Below are positions 1 to 8,080 of a stretch of 64,000 bases of DNA, piece by piece (positions within the stretch are counted from its first letter, which is position 1; the number at the start of each line of letters is the position of its first letter). The stretch lies in the NCBI GenBank assembly GCA_029593915.1, contig CP046147.1, positions 3,023,001 to 3,087,000 on the forward strand. The letters run 5' to 3'. A program made the position numbers and the translations under genes. Below the pieces are notes generated by a model that was given only the letters and a program-made list of their open reading frames with translations, searched no databases and had not been told where the DNA came from. Source of the DNA: Candidatus Lucifugimonas marina (GTDB lineage Bacteria > Chloroflexota > Dehalococcoidia > Lucifugimonadales > Lucifugimonadaceae).

Positions 1-73
1 ATTCGATCAATATCCAGTAGATCAACCCTGAAGATCAGCGTTTGTCAGTTCACTGTCGATTCGAACCTAAGCG

Positions 74-1354
74 CTAAACCTTCGCCTTCATCGGCAAGAT
101 CAGCGACAGCGCTGCACCTACAGCAGCGATTATTCCTGCGAAGATAATTACTCCGTGGAACCCGTTCTCCTGATTTATAAATCCGGCGGCTATGGGTGTA
201 AGTGAGCCGATAACTGCTCCACCAGAGAACATCAACGCGGTTCCCGATCCCTCTGATCCCTTGTCGATCATATCCATCGCAGCAGCGTTGATGATCGGCA
301 TCACAGAGAAGAAGAAAAGGCCCAAAATCGCGATAAGAGCGGTCATCGCAAATCCTGAATCGAACTGCAGGAACAGGAATATCAATACGGTCATCGAAGT
401 CATCGCAAACGAAATGACAGGCCGACGACCAATACGATCTGAAAGATTACCCATGATCGGTGTCGAGATTATTCCGGCCATCGTTATAAGCGCAACGTGC
501 ACGCCAACGAAGGTATCCGAGTAGTCGAGCTCCTCACGCATGTATATAACGAGGAACACCTGGAACGAATTGTGAATCGCTCCTCTTAACGCCCCCAGCA
601 ATGCCATGCCGAGCACGCCCGGATTGGTTAGCAGCTTCTTAGCTGAACCAAAATACTCTCGAAGGCTTACATCGCCTGTCGATTCCGCTCCAGCTGTTTT
701 GAACTTCGCAATTACCGCGAAACCGGTCATAAACATCGGGATCGAAATAATCACTGCCAGCCATCGCCAGTCGATTCCGCTGAACACCACCCACGATCCA
801 ATGGTTCCGGCTAGAAGAAACCCGATTATCAAAGGCGATGTCGTATTTCCGATCTGCGCACCTGTTAGGTGGGCAGCCATCGCGAAACCTCGCCGCTCCG
901 GATATCTAGCGGCGAGCGTCCCGAATGCGGGAGCATGCCAGAGGGAAGTTCCAAATCCGACGATCACAACTCCGATCAGGAGCGCCCAATAAACAGGCGA
1001 GACTCCGATGATGATGTAGCCGGTTCCGACCATGAGCATCGACGCGAGAAGAATCCAAGCAATCTTCTTGCGGAACATGTCGGTGAGAATGCCAGCAGGA
1101 ATATTTGCTAACCCAGACGAAATCGACTGTGCCGATGACATTCCACCAATCGCCACGTCACCAAGCCCGAGTGTCGCTCGAATGCTCGGGATCATCACCA
1201 ACAAGGCACCCTGCCCGAAGTGCTTTATCCCGTGACCAGCTGAGAGGCCGTACATCAGCCCCAGACCAGAGGTTTTTACAGGAGCGCTCTCCGAGCTCTC
1301 GACTGTAGCTGAGATGTCTTCGGACGGATTACTGGAGCGGGCGGAGTCGCTCAT
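74..1354 (-). CDS. MFS transporter
   Basis: A 426-residue major facilitator superfamily permease of about 12 membrane helices, preceded by a hydrophilic Ser/Glu-rich N-terminus of about 30 residues. The conserved MFS loop 2-3 appears as GILTDMFRKK (about residue 87), and its C-terminal counterpart as GNLSDRIGRRP (about residue 306). Substrate cannot be read from sequence. The ATG is preceded by a GGAGGGAG ribosome binding site that forms the 3' arm of a hairpin (about 1358-1380), so the site may be occluded in the mRNA. The gene stands alone, transcribed away from the lipoprotein gene at 1490-2419 on the same strand. Confidence 0.9.
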   Translation of the reverse strand: MSDSARSSNPSEDISATVESSESAPVKTSGLGLMYGLSAGHGIKHFGQGALLVMIPSIRATLGLGDVAIGGMSSAQSISSGLANIPAGILTDMFRKKIAWILLASMLMVGTGYIIIGVSPVYWALLIGVVIVGFGTSLWHAPAFGTLAARYPERRGFAMAAHLTGAQIGNTTSPLIIGFLLAGTIGSWVVFSGIDWRWLAVIISIPMFMTGFAVIAKFKTAGAESTGDVSLREYFGSAKKLLTNPGVLGMALLGALRGAIHNSFQVFLVIYMREELDYSDTFVGVHVALITMAGIISTPIMGNLSDRIGRRPVISFAMTSMTVLIFLFLQFDSGFAMTALIAILGLFFFSVMPIINAAAMDMIDKGSEGSGTALMFSGGAVIGSLTPIAAGFINQENGFHGVIIFAGIIAAVGAALSLILPMKAKV

Positions 1355-1357
1355 TAT

Positions 1358-1380
1358 TCTCCCTCCTTCGGGAGGGAGTT
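1358..1380 (-). promoter_or_regulatory. hairpin enclosing the ribosome binding site of the MFS gene
   Basis: On the minus strand CTCCCTCCC, GAA, then GGAGGGAG forms a tight stem-loop ending a few bases before the ATG at 1354. The 3' arm is the Shine-Dalgarno sequence. It resembles the C/G-rich palindromes at 3608-3628 and 8135-8155, so it could be a repeat that was recruited as a leader. Confidence 0.45.
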
Positions 1381-1489
1381 AGAGGAAGAGCAGATGTGAT
1401 CCTGAGGACGAATGTTCACCCGGATCGTGAAGTCAAAGTTTGGCAAATCGAGGGCAGTGTACGCCTGCCCTCGATGCATTGCCTACTAT

Positions 1490-2419
1490 TTAGCTCACCC
1501 GCTCAAGCGTACTGTGTGCCAAATCAAGCATCCAACGAGAATCCCATTCTTTTTGATCGCTGGTGGGACCGTTGTGAACGCTCACGAGATTTTCACCGAT
1601 ACGCAGAACAACCATCGAGCCAATTCCGCCCTGATCTATAGTTGCAGTCAGCCAGTCTCCAGTTCGGTCGAGCTGTTCTTCAAACTCGATGCCACCCTGT
1701 GAAAATTGACTTCGTAACACGTCGTAGTGATCGGCTGCAGCCTCCACATCGCTCATCAAAATCAAAGCCACCGAAACTGAATGCTCATTCAAATCGCTTG
1801 CGTACCAAGCAGTGCACATCGTCTCGACAGCAGAGTTATCAGCCTTCGCAGAATCGGTAGCTGAGTGCGTTTTGATCTCAAACGGTTCTGGCGCCGGCGG
1901 GAGTACGTTCTCGCAGGAATCAGGATTCAGCACGCCCTCTGCTAGAGGCAAACCATCCGACACTTCCAGGTTATCGACTTCGGCAGGATCTCTTATCAAC
2001 CCCGTGGCAGGATCCATCAGGTCACGTGAAGAATCAGTATCAAGAGGCTCGACACCACCTCTCGGCTCGCCGTTCGGGTACAGCTCGTCGTCGTTGAGGC
2101 GAGTTCCATCGGTAGGATCTGCGATTCCTTCAGAACCAACAGCTATAGCGCCGTCGAGTACAACGATCATGTCGCCATCTGCCCCAGCGTCTCCACCTAT
2201 AAGCATGCCCTGATCTACAGCGTTCGGATCGGCGGGTTCGATGGTAGTCGGGTCATGTTCCACAACTGCTCCAATTTTCGGAGCAGCATCATCGCCACCA
2301 TCTGCAACATGCTCAATGCCGCCTGGCGATTTGGTGTCGGAACCACAGGCTGAAGCTGCGATGAGCCCCAATGCCATCACCGACATTGCACTTACTGTGA
2401 GAATTCGTTTGGTGATCAT
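1490..2419 (-). CDS. lipoprotein with acidic linker, paralogue of the 11.0 kb lipoprotein
   Basis: A 309-residue exported lipoprotein. The N-terminus has Lys-Arg, a hydrophobic stretch and a lipobox ending in Ala-Ser-Ala-Cys (Cys25), so it should be acylated and surface-anchored. Residues 30-165 are rich in Asp, Gly and Pro, with no recognised domain. The C-terminal ~130 residues form a compact domain (VALILMSDVEAAADHYDVL; DQGGIGSMVVLRIGENLVSV) that aligns with the lipoprotein at 11059-11673: VVLMQF, DHYELMKSAY, DQDGIGRTTVMRQ. Function unknown; the two form a small paralogous family. Confidence 0.8.
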   Translation of the reverse strand: MITKRILTVSAMSVMALGLIAASACGSDTKSPGGIEHVADGGDDAAPKIGAVVEHDPTTIEPADPNAVDQGMLIGGDAGADGDMIVVLDGAIAVGSEGIADPTDGTRLNDDELYPNGEPRGGVEPLDTDSSRDLMDPATGLIRDPAEVDNLEVSDGLPLAEGVLNPDSCENVLPPAPEPFEIKTHSATDSAKADNSAVETMCTAWYASDLNEHSVSVALILMSDVEAAADHYDVLRSQFSQGGIEFEEQLDRTGDWLTATIDQGGIGSMVVLRIGENLVSVHNGPTSDQKEWDSRWMLDLAHSTLERVS

Positions 2420-2595
2420 AATTTTGCAATCCTATCGAGATTAGAAACTAGGTCTTGCAAGGTATGACGACGCTGATGCGAGATTTGTTCCCGTTATACT
2501 CGCGGTTCATATCGTGGTGTGATTAGCGATAGAGCCGATTCACGCCGCTCAGTGCCAACAATTCAATCCCCAAAACTCAGTCAACGAGGTCAACT

Positions 2596-2886
2596 ATGCC
2601 CAAATACGTCACGCTATTTAACTTCACATCGCAGGGCATCACCGAGGTCAAGACCTCTCCCGGACGAATGAAGGCCGCCAAAGAAGGTATTGAAGCACTC
2701 GGCGGAACAATGACCGAATTCCTAGTTACGATGGGCCGATACGATGGTGTGGTCAGTTACGAACTTCCTGATGACGAAACTGCAGCAATGTTCCTGCTAA
2801 AGACCGGGGCTCTTGGATTTGTTTCGACCGAAACAATGCGAGCATTCGACGTTGACGAGTTTGAAGGAATTACCGACAAGATCTAG
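2596..2886 (+). CDS. GYD domain protein
   Basis: A 96-residue protein of the GYD family. The hallmark Gly-Arg-Tyr-Asp-Gly-Val-Val stands near residue 47, after a FNFTSQGI strand near residue 8. These proteins adopt a small ferredoxin-like alpha/beta fold and have no firmly assigned function. The length matches the whole domain. The ATG follows an AACGAGGTC ribosome binding site. The gene ends at a strong hairpin terminator shared with the convergent gene at 3016-3219. Confidence 0.9.
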   Translation: MPKYVTLFNFTSQGITEVKTSPGRMKAAKEGIEALGGTMTEFLVTMGRYDGVVSYELPDDETAAMFLLKTGALGFVSTETMRAFDVDEFEGITDKI

Positions 2887-2921
2887 TCGCTGGAATTCTT
2901 TCGGCTCAGTCACGTACGGAA

Positions 2922-2968
2922 ATATAAAAACACCCCAAAGAAGATTGAACTTCGGGGTGTTTTTATAT
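2922..2968. terminator. bidirectional intrinsic terminator
   Basis: Stem arms 2922-2940 and 2950-2968 are complementary over 19 positions with one mismatch (core AACACCCC / GGGGTGTT), with A and T tracts on the outer sides. It lies between convergent genes (GYD protein on +, small membrane protein on -) and can end both transcripts. Confidence 0.9.
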
Positions 2969-3015
2969 TTCAATCCGTTCGAAAGCAAGCCCGAAGGGTT
3001 ACCCAAACATGTCAC

Positions 3016-3219
3016 CTACCCGCCGTGGGTCGCTACCGTGCCAGCGTCGAGATCAGGCAGTGCGATTGCGGCTACGTACAAAACGCCTATAACTGCTGCC
3101 GCTACTAGCAGGAACATGGCGTAGCGTTTTATTCGATCGTTCCGAACTGCATTTGTTCTTGCTTTTACGTTCGCGCGGTTTCGCTCTTTACGTCGCTGTC
3201 GTTTCGTACTCGATGCCAC
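3016..3219 (-). CDS. small basic single-pass membrane protein
   Basis: A 67-residue protein: about 30 strongly basic residues (KRQRRKERNR at 6-15), one membrane helix (about residues 34-53), then a short tail. No family recognised. The charge pattern predicts an N-in topology. Support for reality: a shared terminator downstream, and the leader element at 3236-3264, which also precedes two confident genes, 16 nt before the ATG. Confidence 0.6.
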   Translation of the reverse strand: MASSTKRQRRKERNRANVKARTNAVRNDRIKRYAMFLLVAAAVIGVLYVAAIALPDLDAGTVATHGG

Positions 3220-3235
3220 TTCTACTCACCTCGTT

Positions 3236-3264
3236 AGTCGCGCTCGTCATCTGACGACTCGGCT
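3236..3264 (-). promoter_or_regulatory. AGCCGA-hairpin-GAGCGCGA leader element, copy 1
   Basis: On the minus strand: AGCCGA, an inner palindrome with arms GTCGTC/GATGAC (one G-U pair), then GAGCGCGACT, ending 16 nt before the ATG at 3219. A perfect inverted counterpart, apart from one inner base, lies at 3561-3589. Confidence 0.6.
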
Positions 3265-3386
3265 ACACAGCACAGTCTCCCCCTCTGACTCCCCCTACCC
3301 GGGATAGGACTGTTGTGGGTACTGGTTGTTGGTTTATCCCGCGCATTTGTTTTGATGCGGTGAGAGACGGCGAAGATACCTGAGGT

Positions 3387-3413
3387 GCCATCCTGAGGCA
3401 CTCGAAGGACGGC
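3387..3413 (-). repeat. intergenic repeat family A (GTCCTTCGAG..CTCAGGATGAC)
   Basis: Degenerate copy of the family seen also at 8194, 21952, 24602, 34478, 34559 and 60759. Consensus halves are GTCGTCCTTCGAGAG and CCTCAGGATGACA. Confidence 0.7.
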
Positions 3414-3560
3414 AAGCAGGGCGCAACCCGAGAGTAGAACAAATCGACATATACACTTCGACGATCTGTCACGAGGCACGAACGCCCCACCCTTCCAGAG
3501 TGGGAGGGAGTTAGGTACATGCTAAGCCAGTCGGAGCAGGGTGGGAGAAGTGCGACGCGG

Positions 3561-3589
3561 AGCCGAGTCGTCAGACGACGAGCGCGACT
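3561..3589 (+). repeat. AGCCGA-hairpin-GAGCGCGA element, copy 2
   Basis: Same conserved flanks; inner palindrome GTCGTC, A, GACGAC is perfect. No start codon follows within 20 nt. It faces copy 1 as an inverted repeat about 300 bases away. Confidence 0.6.
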
Positions 3590-3607
3590 AATACAGAGAA
3601 ACAAGTC

Positions 3608-3628
3608 CCCCTTCCGGATTGGAAGGGG
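3608..3628. repeat. C/G-rich hairpin preceding leader element copy 3
   Basis: CCCCTTCC, five-base loop, GGAAGGGG, followed by TTAGGGGT. The same order (hairpin, TAGGG tail, AGCCGA element, start codon) recurs upstream of the aminotransferase at 8135-8155 on the minus strand. Confidence 0.55.
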
Positions 3629-3650
3629 TTAGGGGTCACCTCGTAGACAG

Positions 3651-3677
3651 AGCCGAGTGATGAGTCACGAGCGCGAT
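3651..3677 (+). promoter_or_regulatory. AGCCGA-hairpin-GAGCGCGA leader element, copy 3
   Basis: AGCCGA, inner arms GTGA/TCAC, then GAGCGCGA, followed by TAACGGAGAAAAAC and the ATG at 3691. The GGAG after the element is the ribosome binding site of the SDR gene. Confidence 0.6.
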
Positions 3678-3690
3678 AACGGAGAAAAAC

Positions 3691-4482
3691 ATGAACTTAG
3701 GCATAACCAATCGCATCGCCGTTGTAACCGGCGGTAGCGAAGGCATCGGCAAAGCGGCGGCGACCATTCTTGCTGAAGAGGGTGTGAACGTCGTGATCTT
3801 GGCTCGAACACAGAGCAAGCTCGACGCAGCGGTCGCCGAAATTAGCCAGACGGCAGTTGGGTCGATTCAGGCGATTTCGTGCGATGTGAGCGATGCTGGT
3901 TCGGTCGAGTCGGCGTTTGATGCGATCTTGAGCGAGCATGGCAAGGTCGACATCCTTGTTAACAACGCCGGACAGGGCAATGCGAACACGTTTGACTCTT
4001 TGACCACGCAGATTGTCGACGATGACTACGCACTGAAGGTTCACGGAGCGATGTACTGCTCGAAAGCGGCGTTGCCGAGCATGCAGGCGCAAAAGTGGGG
4101 ACGTATCATCAACATCACCACGGCAGCGGGTAAGGCGGCGGGCTACTCGACCCTGCCGACAGCGATGTCACGGGCTGCTGGCATCGCCATGACGAAGTCG
4201 ATGTCGAAGGAATACGGTGTCGACAATATTTTGGTGAACACCGTTTGTATTGGCTCGATCCGATCTGCCCAGAACATGGTGAAGGCCGAAGAGGCAGTTG
4301 CCTCGGGTGCGGTTGCGACTACTGAGGACTACTACACCGAACGCTGCAAGGACGTCCCCGTGTTGCGAGTTGGTGAGGCTCGAGAGGCTGGTGACTTGAT
4401 TGCCTATCTGGCGAGTGAACGTGCTTCGTACATTTCGGGTACTGCGATCAATATGGATGGCGGTGCTGCGCCGGTGGTGTGA
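3691..4482 (+). CDS. SDR-family protein lacking the YxxxK catalytic pair
   Basis: A 263-residue short-chain dehydrogenase/reductase fold: cofactor motif TGGSEGIGKA (about 13-22), NNAGQGN (about 90-96), and the C-terminal SGTAINMDGG typical of FabG-like enzymes. The catalytic region reads INITTAAG then PTAMSRAAG where classical members have a Ser followed by Tyr-x-x-x-Lys. The Tyr and Lys positions appear to be Thr and Arg. Non-classical SDRs with such replacements are known, so it may bind NAD(P) without standard oxidoreductase chemistry or use another acid/base. Substrate unknown. GGAG lies 9 bases before the ATG. Confidence 0.88.
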   Translation: MNLGITNRIAVVTGGSEGIGKAAATILAEEGVNVVILARTQSKLDAAVAEISQTAVGSIQAISCDVSDAGSVESAFDAILSEHGKVDILVNNAGQGNANTFDSLTTQIVDDDYALKVHGAMYCSKAALPSMQAQKWGRIINITTAAGKAAGYSTLPTAMSRAAGIAMTKSMSKEYGVDNILVNTVCIGSIRSAQNMVKAEEAVASGAVATTEDYYTERCKDVPVLRVGEAREAGDLIAYLASERASYISGTAINMDGGAAPVV

Positions 4483-4869
4483 GGGGGCTTATCTGCCGGT
4501 CATCCCGACCGAAACGACAGTGAAGCGGAGGGATCTCGTCGTGCCTGATAGAAACTACCAAACAAGCGGCAAGTACGTGAGATTCGAACGCCTGTACCTA
4601 CGAATCCGAACCAGATTCCTCCGCTAACGGTCGGAATGACGAATAGCGGGCATCAAGCATGTGGGTCCATTTGATGGATTGCGGGTGCCTGTGCGCTTGC
4701 CGGTGGTTTTTGGTCGGCTGGTTTCTTGTTTTAGATTGCTATGGGTTGCTGGGGTTGGTCAAGAGGGTAGTGGCGCATGCATATACGGCAATATGTGACA
4801 CCCAAAATTGACTGAATTTCACATTGAGCATAGGTTGACGAGTCGAGAAACTATTCCGAGGAATGATGA
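4483..4869. other. repeat-bearing intergenic region ahead of the TIR/SLATT island
   Basis: The first 160 bases hold an inverted pair of repeat family E (4496-4643). The next 200 bases contain T/G-rich sequence with no gene that I can support. The frame from 4808 overlaps the TIR gene in another frame and has no family features. Confidence 0.6.
4496..4643. repeat. inverted pair of repeat family E
   Basis: 4496-4536 (GGTCATCCCGACCG ... AGCGGAGGGATCT) and 4614-4643 (GATTCCTCCGCT ... GGTCGGAATGACG) are related copies in opposite orientation, about 77 bases apart. This is a BIME-like arrangement and could fold into a long hairpin. Confidence 0.65.
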
Positions 4870-5385
4870 ATGGCACAGAAACACAAATGCTTTATTTCAT
4901 ACGACAGCAGAGATCAAAGAGCGGTCGATAGATTTATTGAACAGTTCTCAGGATCAGCTGGCTCGTTTATTGCTAAACACTCTGATATGGATCAGGACAT
5001 CGTCGATTCAAAGAACACTGACTATGTCATGTCAAGAATTTGAGCGCGATTTCTTGAAGACTCAACTGTAACTATCGTGCTGGTAGGCAAATGCACTTGG
5101 TCGAGGCGATATGTCGACTGGGAAGTTCAGTCTTCATTGAGAAAACCTGCGGACGGGCCACCCCCTAACGGGTTGGTCGCTATTCAGCTATATGAGTCTT
5201 ACTCTCGATTACCTGATCGAGTCAGGGCAAACAAGGAATCTGGGTATTCTGAATTTTACGAGTACCCGAAAAGCAGCACTTCACTTGCCAATATCATCGA
5301 AGAAGCATTTGGGCGTCGAAGAACAGCGGCAAACAAGATCGTCAACTCTCGGGACAGATTCAAATACAACAAAAAGTGTGACTAG
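4870..5385 (+). pseudogene. TIR-like (MTH538/ThsB type) protein, in-frame TGA at 5041-5043
   Basis: From the ATG at 4870 (GAGGAA six bases upstream) one frame runs 171 residues to the TAG at 5383, broken only by TGA at codon 58. The first part, MAQKHKCFISYDSRDQ, is the beta-1 entry of a TIR-like fold. After the stop come DSTVTIVLVGKCTW and RRYVDWEVQSSL, characteristic of MTH538 TIR-like (DUF1863/ThsB) domains. The family usually has a basic residue at the stop, so CGA to TGA is the simplest change; no Cys partner supports selenocysteine. A GTG at 5077 could restart only the C-terminal part. The SLATT gene follows 17 bases later. Related ThsB proteins sense phage and make NAD-derived signals (established for Thoeris); here the role is inferred. 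Confidence 0.75.
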
Positions 5386-5402
5386 CAACGAAACTGTATC
5401 CA

Positions 5403-6320
5403 ATGAGTGAAAAGCTTGAATCAACACAAGAACTAGTTCTGCCTGATCTTTATGAATCAGCTGAACAGGCTTCAGCAACAGCCCAACTTAAATTTGTGCG
5501 TCTGAGTATCGCTAGTTTGGCTCTCTTGGTAATAACGGCCGGCGTCGCGTCTGTGACTCTTGAAGACACTGAAATTCAGGAAATCGTCGCCATCGTAACG
5601 GCCGTCCTCGTAGGAGTCGCTACGTTAGTTTCTATCGCAATCAAATTTTGGCATTTCCAAGATAGTTGGTACGGAGGTCGAGCGATTGCAGAGTCGACTA
5701 AAACAGTCGCTTGGAAATACACGGTCAGAGCCGCACCGTTCAACGGTGAACTATCTGATGCCAACAAACTTCTGAGCGCCAACCTACGTGAAATACTACG
5801 TTCACAACGGCGGCTCAATGTGAACCTAGACGCAGTTTCAGCGAATACTCAGCTGACATCAGAAATGTCGACTCTTAGAGCGGCTCCTTTGAATAAAAGG
5901 ATCGATGCGTACAAATCAGGACGTGTCGCGTCGCAAAAAGAGTGGTATTCGGCAAAAGCTTCGACTCACAAAACTCGGAGTAGACAGTTTTTCGGAGCAC
6001 TCATTCTGTCAGAGCTGACCGCTTTGGTGATCGCAATACTTTATGTTGCGTACTCACCAGGGCAAATAAATCTTGTGGGCGTCGTGGCAGCGATTGCCAT
6101 AGCGACGACTAGCTGGCTACAAACTAGAGACCATGAAACGCTTTCAAGTGTGTATAGCTTCACTTCTCATGAACTGGGCATCGTCGAATTAAAGTTGCAA
6201 ACCATAAGCAGTGAAGACGAATTCTCAGAATTCGTGAATGAAGCCGAAAGCGCTATCTCTCGCGAGCACACAATGTGGGTAGCAAGACGTTCATCTGAGC
6301 TTGGTGGCACTAGTTCGTGA
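5403..6320 (+). CDS. four-TM SLATT-type effector (DUF4231-like)
   Basis: A 305-residue membrane protein with two helix pairs (about 33-52 and 61-82; 197-217 and 222-240). After the first pair comes WYGGRAIAESTKTVAWKY (about 89-106), the Trp/Arg/Glu-containing signature of SLATT domains (SMODS and SLOG-associating 2TM effectors). The layout fits a SLATT_3 plus SLATT_1 protein. SLATT proteins are thought to be pore-forming effectors that kill or arrest infected cells when a partner sensor signals. The partner here would be the upstream TIR gene, 17 bases away. The reading frame is intact even though the sensor carries a nonsense codon, which matters for self-toxicity. Family assignment is from pattern recognition. 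Confidence 0.8.
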   Translation: MSEKLESTQELVLPDLYESAEQASATAQLKFVRLSIASLALLVITAGVASVTLEDTEIQEIVAIVTAVLVGVATLVSIAIKFWHFQDSWYGGRAIAESTKTVAWKYTVRAAPFNGELSDANKLLSANLREILRSQRRLNVNLDAVSANTQLTSEMSTLRAAPLNKRIDAYKSGRVASQKEWYSAKASTHKTRSRQFFGALILSELTALVIAILYVAYSPGQINLVGVVAAIAIATTSWLQTRDHETLSSVYSFTSHELGIVELKLQTISSEDEFSEFVNEAESAISREHTMWVARRSSELGGTSS

Positions 6321-6355
6321 CAAACACACTCGAGGTGAAAACGAAGGATTACTAA

Positions 6356-6661
6356 TTGAATTTTCTCGACATAGCAACCCCGCTCCTTAGCTTCATCGTT
6401 GTGACCACAGCAGGTTTTTCGTTCCTAGGTGACGCGTTAGGGCACCAACTCCGATGGGAAGGGGCGTCAGTAACATCTTCCGTTTATTACCCTCATCGAT
6501 CATTCCGTCCAAATCCGGCTACATGGCCAAAGAGGCGAGTAAAACTACTCGTGACCGAGCATTGGCGCGGCTGGTCTAAGTGGTCACTGAGATTAAAAAC
6601 AGTCGGTGTATGTGCCGCACTGACTGCGGCAATGATCGAACTTTGCAAAGCAATAAATTGA
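6356..6661 (+). CDS. small two-TM protein of the TIR/SLATT island
   Basis: A 101-residue protein with a hydrophobic segment at about 5-28, a basic central part (Arg, Trp and His rich) and a second hydrophobic segment at about 83-99. It starts at a TTG with GAAGGA nine bases upstream, 35 bases after the SLATT gene, so it is probably the last gene of the same operon. No family recognised. It may assist or restrain the SLATT effector (inference). It ends shortly before the convergent aminotransferase gene. Confidence 0.6.
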   Translation: MNFLDIATPLLSFIVVTTAGFSFLGDALGHQLRWEGASVTSSVYYPHRSFRPNPATWPKRRVKLLVTEHWRGWSKWSLRLKTVGVCAALTAAMIELCKAIN

Positions 6662-6684
6662 ATATCTCAATTAATGCTATTTGC

Positions 6685-8070
6685 CTACGCCTCCACCCCC
6701 AACCGTCGCTCAACGGCACCCAACGCCTCGTCGATTATTCCGGTTAGTTCGTCGGTTTGGTCGGCGGTGATGGTTAGTGGTGGTGCTAGTGGGAGGATGT
6801 AGGCGGGTACTCGGATCCAGACTCCGCGGGTGCGGAGTTCTTCCGTGAGCATCGCATTTACACCTACGGAAGCGTCGAAGTGTTCTTTGGTTTCGCGGTC
6901 TTTCACGAACTCGATGCCTTGAATTAGGCCGACGCCACGGGTGTCGCCGATGATGGGGTGTTTTGCCTTCATTTCATCGAGAGACTCTGAAATCTGCTCA
7001 CCTCGCACTCGGGCGTTTTCGACCAAATTCTCTCGTTCTACGATTGCCAGGTTGGCGAATGCGGCGGCGGCACCGCCGGGGTGGGCTGAGTAGGTGTACA
7101 TGTGCGACCAGACCTTGTCGGGTCCGCCAGCAAAGGAGTCGGCGATCTTCTGGGTCGAGATCGAACCTCCGACCGGGAAGTAGCCCGACGTAATGCCCTT
7201 CGCAAACGACATGATGTCGGGAGTGACCCCAACGAAATCGGCACCAAACCACTCGCCAAGACGTCCGAAGCCGGTAATGACCTCATCGAAAATCAGCAGC
7301 ACACCGTACTTATCGCAAATCTCGCGAACCATCGGCCAGTAGTTGGAAGGCGGCACAACTCCGCCCAAAGGCTGCGACACAGGCTCGCCGATAACCGCCG
7401 AAACGGACTCAGGTCCTTCGAACAAAATCGCCTTTTCGATTTCCAAAGCAGCCCGTTCGCCGTTTTCTTCTGCCGACGAAGCACCGTAAGTGTCGTGGTA
7501 GTAGTGGGGCTGTCCGACCGTAACCACGTTCGCAGGCTTGGGCTGGTAGTCGGTGCGAGGGAAGCCGGGGTGGCCGCCGAGCCACATAGTTCCGTAGGTG
7601 GAGCCGTGGTACGAGCCTTCTCGTGAAATGACCTTGTAGCGTCCTTTGTCGCCCCTGCGCACGTGGTACGCCTGCGCCATTTTGAGCGACGACTCGTTGG
7701 CTTCGGATCCGCCCTGGCAGAAGAACGTTCGTGAAAGATCGCCGGGTGCGATTTCTGCGAGCTTGGCTGCGAGTTGGATGGTTTTGGGAGTGGCGCCGGA
7801 GTAGACGTTCATGCTGATGGAGGTCAGCTGGTCGTAGATGGCTTTGGCGATCTCCTCTCGTCCGTGACCAGCGTTGCGGAAGTACATGCCGCTGATGCCG
7901 TCGATGAACTTGTTTCCTTCGACGTCGGTTACATAGATGCCTTCGGCTGACTCCATGAGGAGGGGTCCGCCTTCTTCGGCGAGGAGGGTTTGGTTGGTCA
8001 TGCCTACGTGCATGTGGTCGAGGACGGCTTGGCGGAGGGCTTGGGGGTCGTTGGCGGCTGGGATTGGCAT
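6685..8070 (-). CDS. class III (omega-amino acid:pyruvate type) aminotransferase, copy 1
   Basis: A 461-residue PLP-dependent aminotransferase of fold type I. LIFDEVITGFGRLG (about 260-273) holds the Asp that binds the PLP pyridine nitrogen, and FAKGITSGYFPVGG (about 290-303) holds the Schiff-base Lys. GSEANESSLK and GSYHGSTYG are further class III motifs. Such enzymes move the amino group of omega-amino acids (beta-alanine, GABA, taurine) to pyruvate, making alanine. Alanine dehydrogenase lies directly upstream and could recycle that alanine. A close paralogue is at 9516-10904; the C-terminal ~60 residues differ most (IRVPAYILPLAPP here), suggesting different substrates. Leader element copy 4 ends 10 nt before the ATG. 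Confidence 0.93.
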   Translation of the reverse strand: MPIPAANDPQALRQAVLDHMHVGMTNQTLLAEEGGPLLMESAEGIYVTDVEGNKFIDGISGMYFRNAGHGREEIAKAIYDQLTSISMNVYSGATPKTIQLAAKLAEIAPGDLSRTFFCQGGSEANESSLKMAQAYHVRRGDKGRYKVISREGSYHGSTYGTMWLGGHPGFPRTDYQPKPANVVTVGQPHYYHDTYGASSAEENGERAALEIEKAILFEGPESVSAVIGEPVSQPLGGVVPPSNYWPMVREICDKYGVLLIFDEVITGFGRLGEWFGADFVGVTPDIMSFAKGITSGYFPVGGSISTQKIADSFAGGPDKVWSHMYTYSAHPGGAAAAFANLAIVERENLVENARVRGEQISESLDEMKAKHPIIGDTRGVGLIQGIEFVKDRETKEHFDASVGVNAMLTEELRTRGVWIRVPAYILPLAPPLTITADQTDELTGIIDEALGAVERRLGVEA

Positions 8071-8080
8071 GGTTTTCGTT

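Larger units (their letters stand above)
3265..3690. other. gene-poor repeat region upstream of the SDR gene
   Basis: About 425 bases holding only repeats. It contains a CCTGAGG/TTCGAAGGACGGC repeat (3387-3413), a C/G-rich palindrome near 3486-3512, leader element copies 2 and 3, and a CCCCTTCC/GGAAGGGG hairpin (3608-3628). The short frames that cross it translate repeat sequence and are not convincing genes. Confidence 0.7.

Noticed and set aside
1..73. Partial gene at the left edge
   Set aside because: No frame with recognisable coding features reaches the edge before the MFS stop.
3263..3604. Overlapping frames of 81 and 113 codons in the 3.2-3.6 kb region
   Set aside because: They are translations of repeat and palindrome sequence.
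5041..5043. TGA in the TIR gene as selenocysteine
   Set aside because: The family has a basic residue there, there is no nearby Cys or redox motif, and CGA to TGA is a simple transition.
4808..5071. An 87-codon frame at the start of the TIR/SLATT island
   Set aside because: It is in a different frame from the TIR-like protein, whose motifs are clear in the frame starting at 4870. The 87-codon frame shows no domain.
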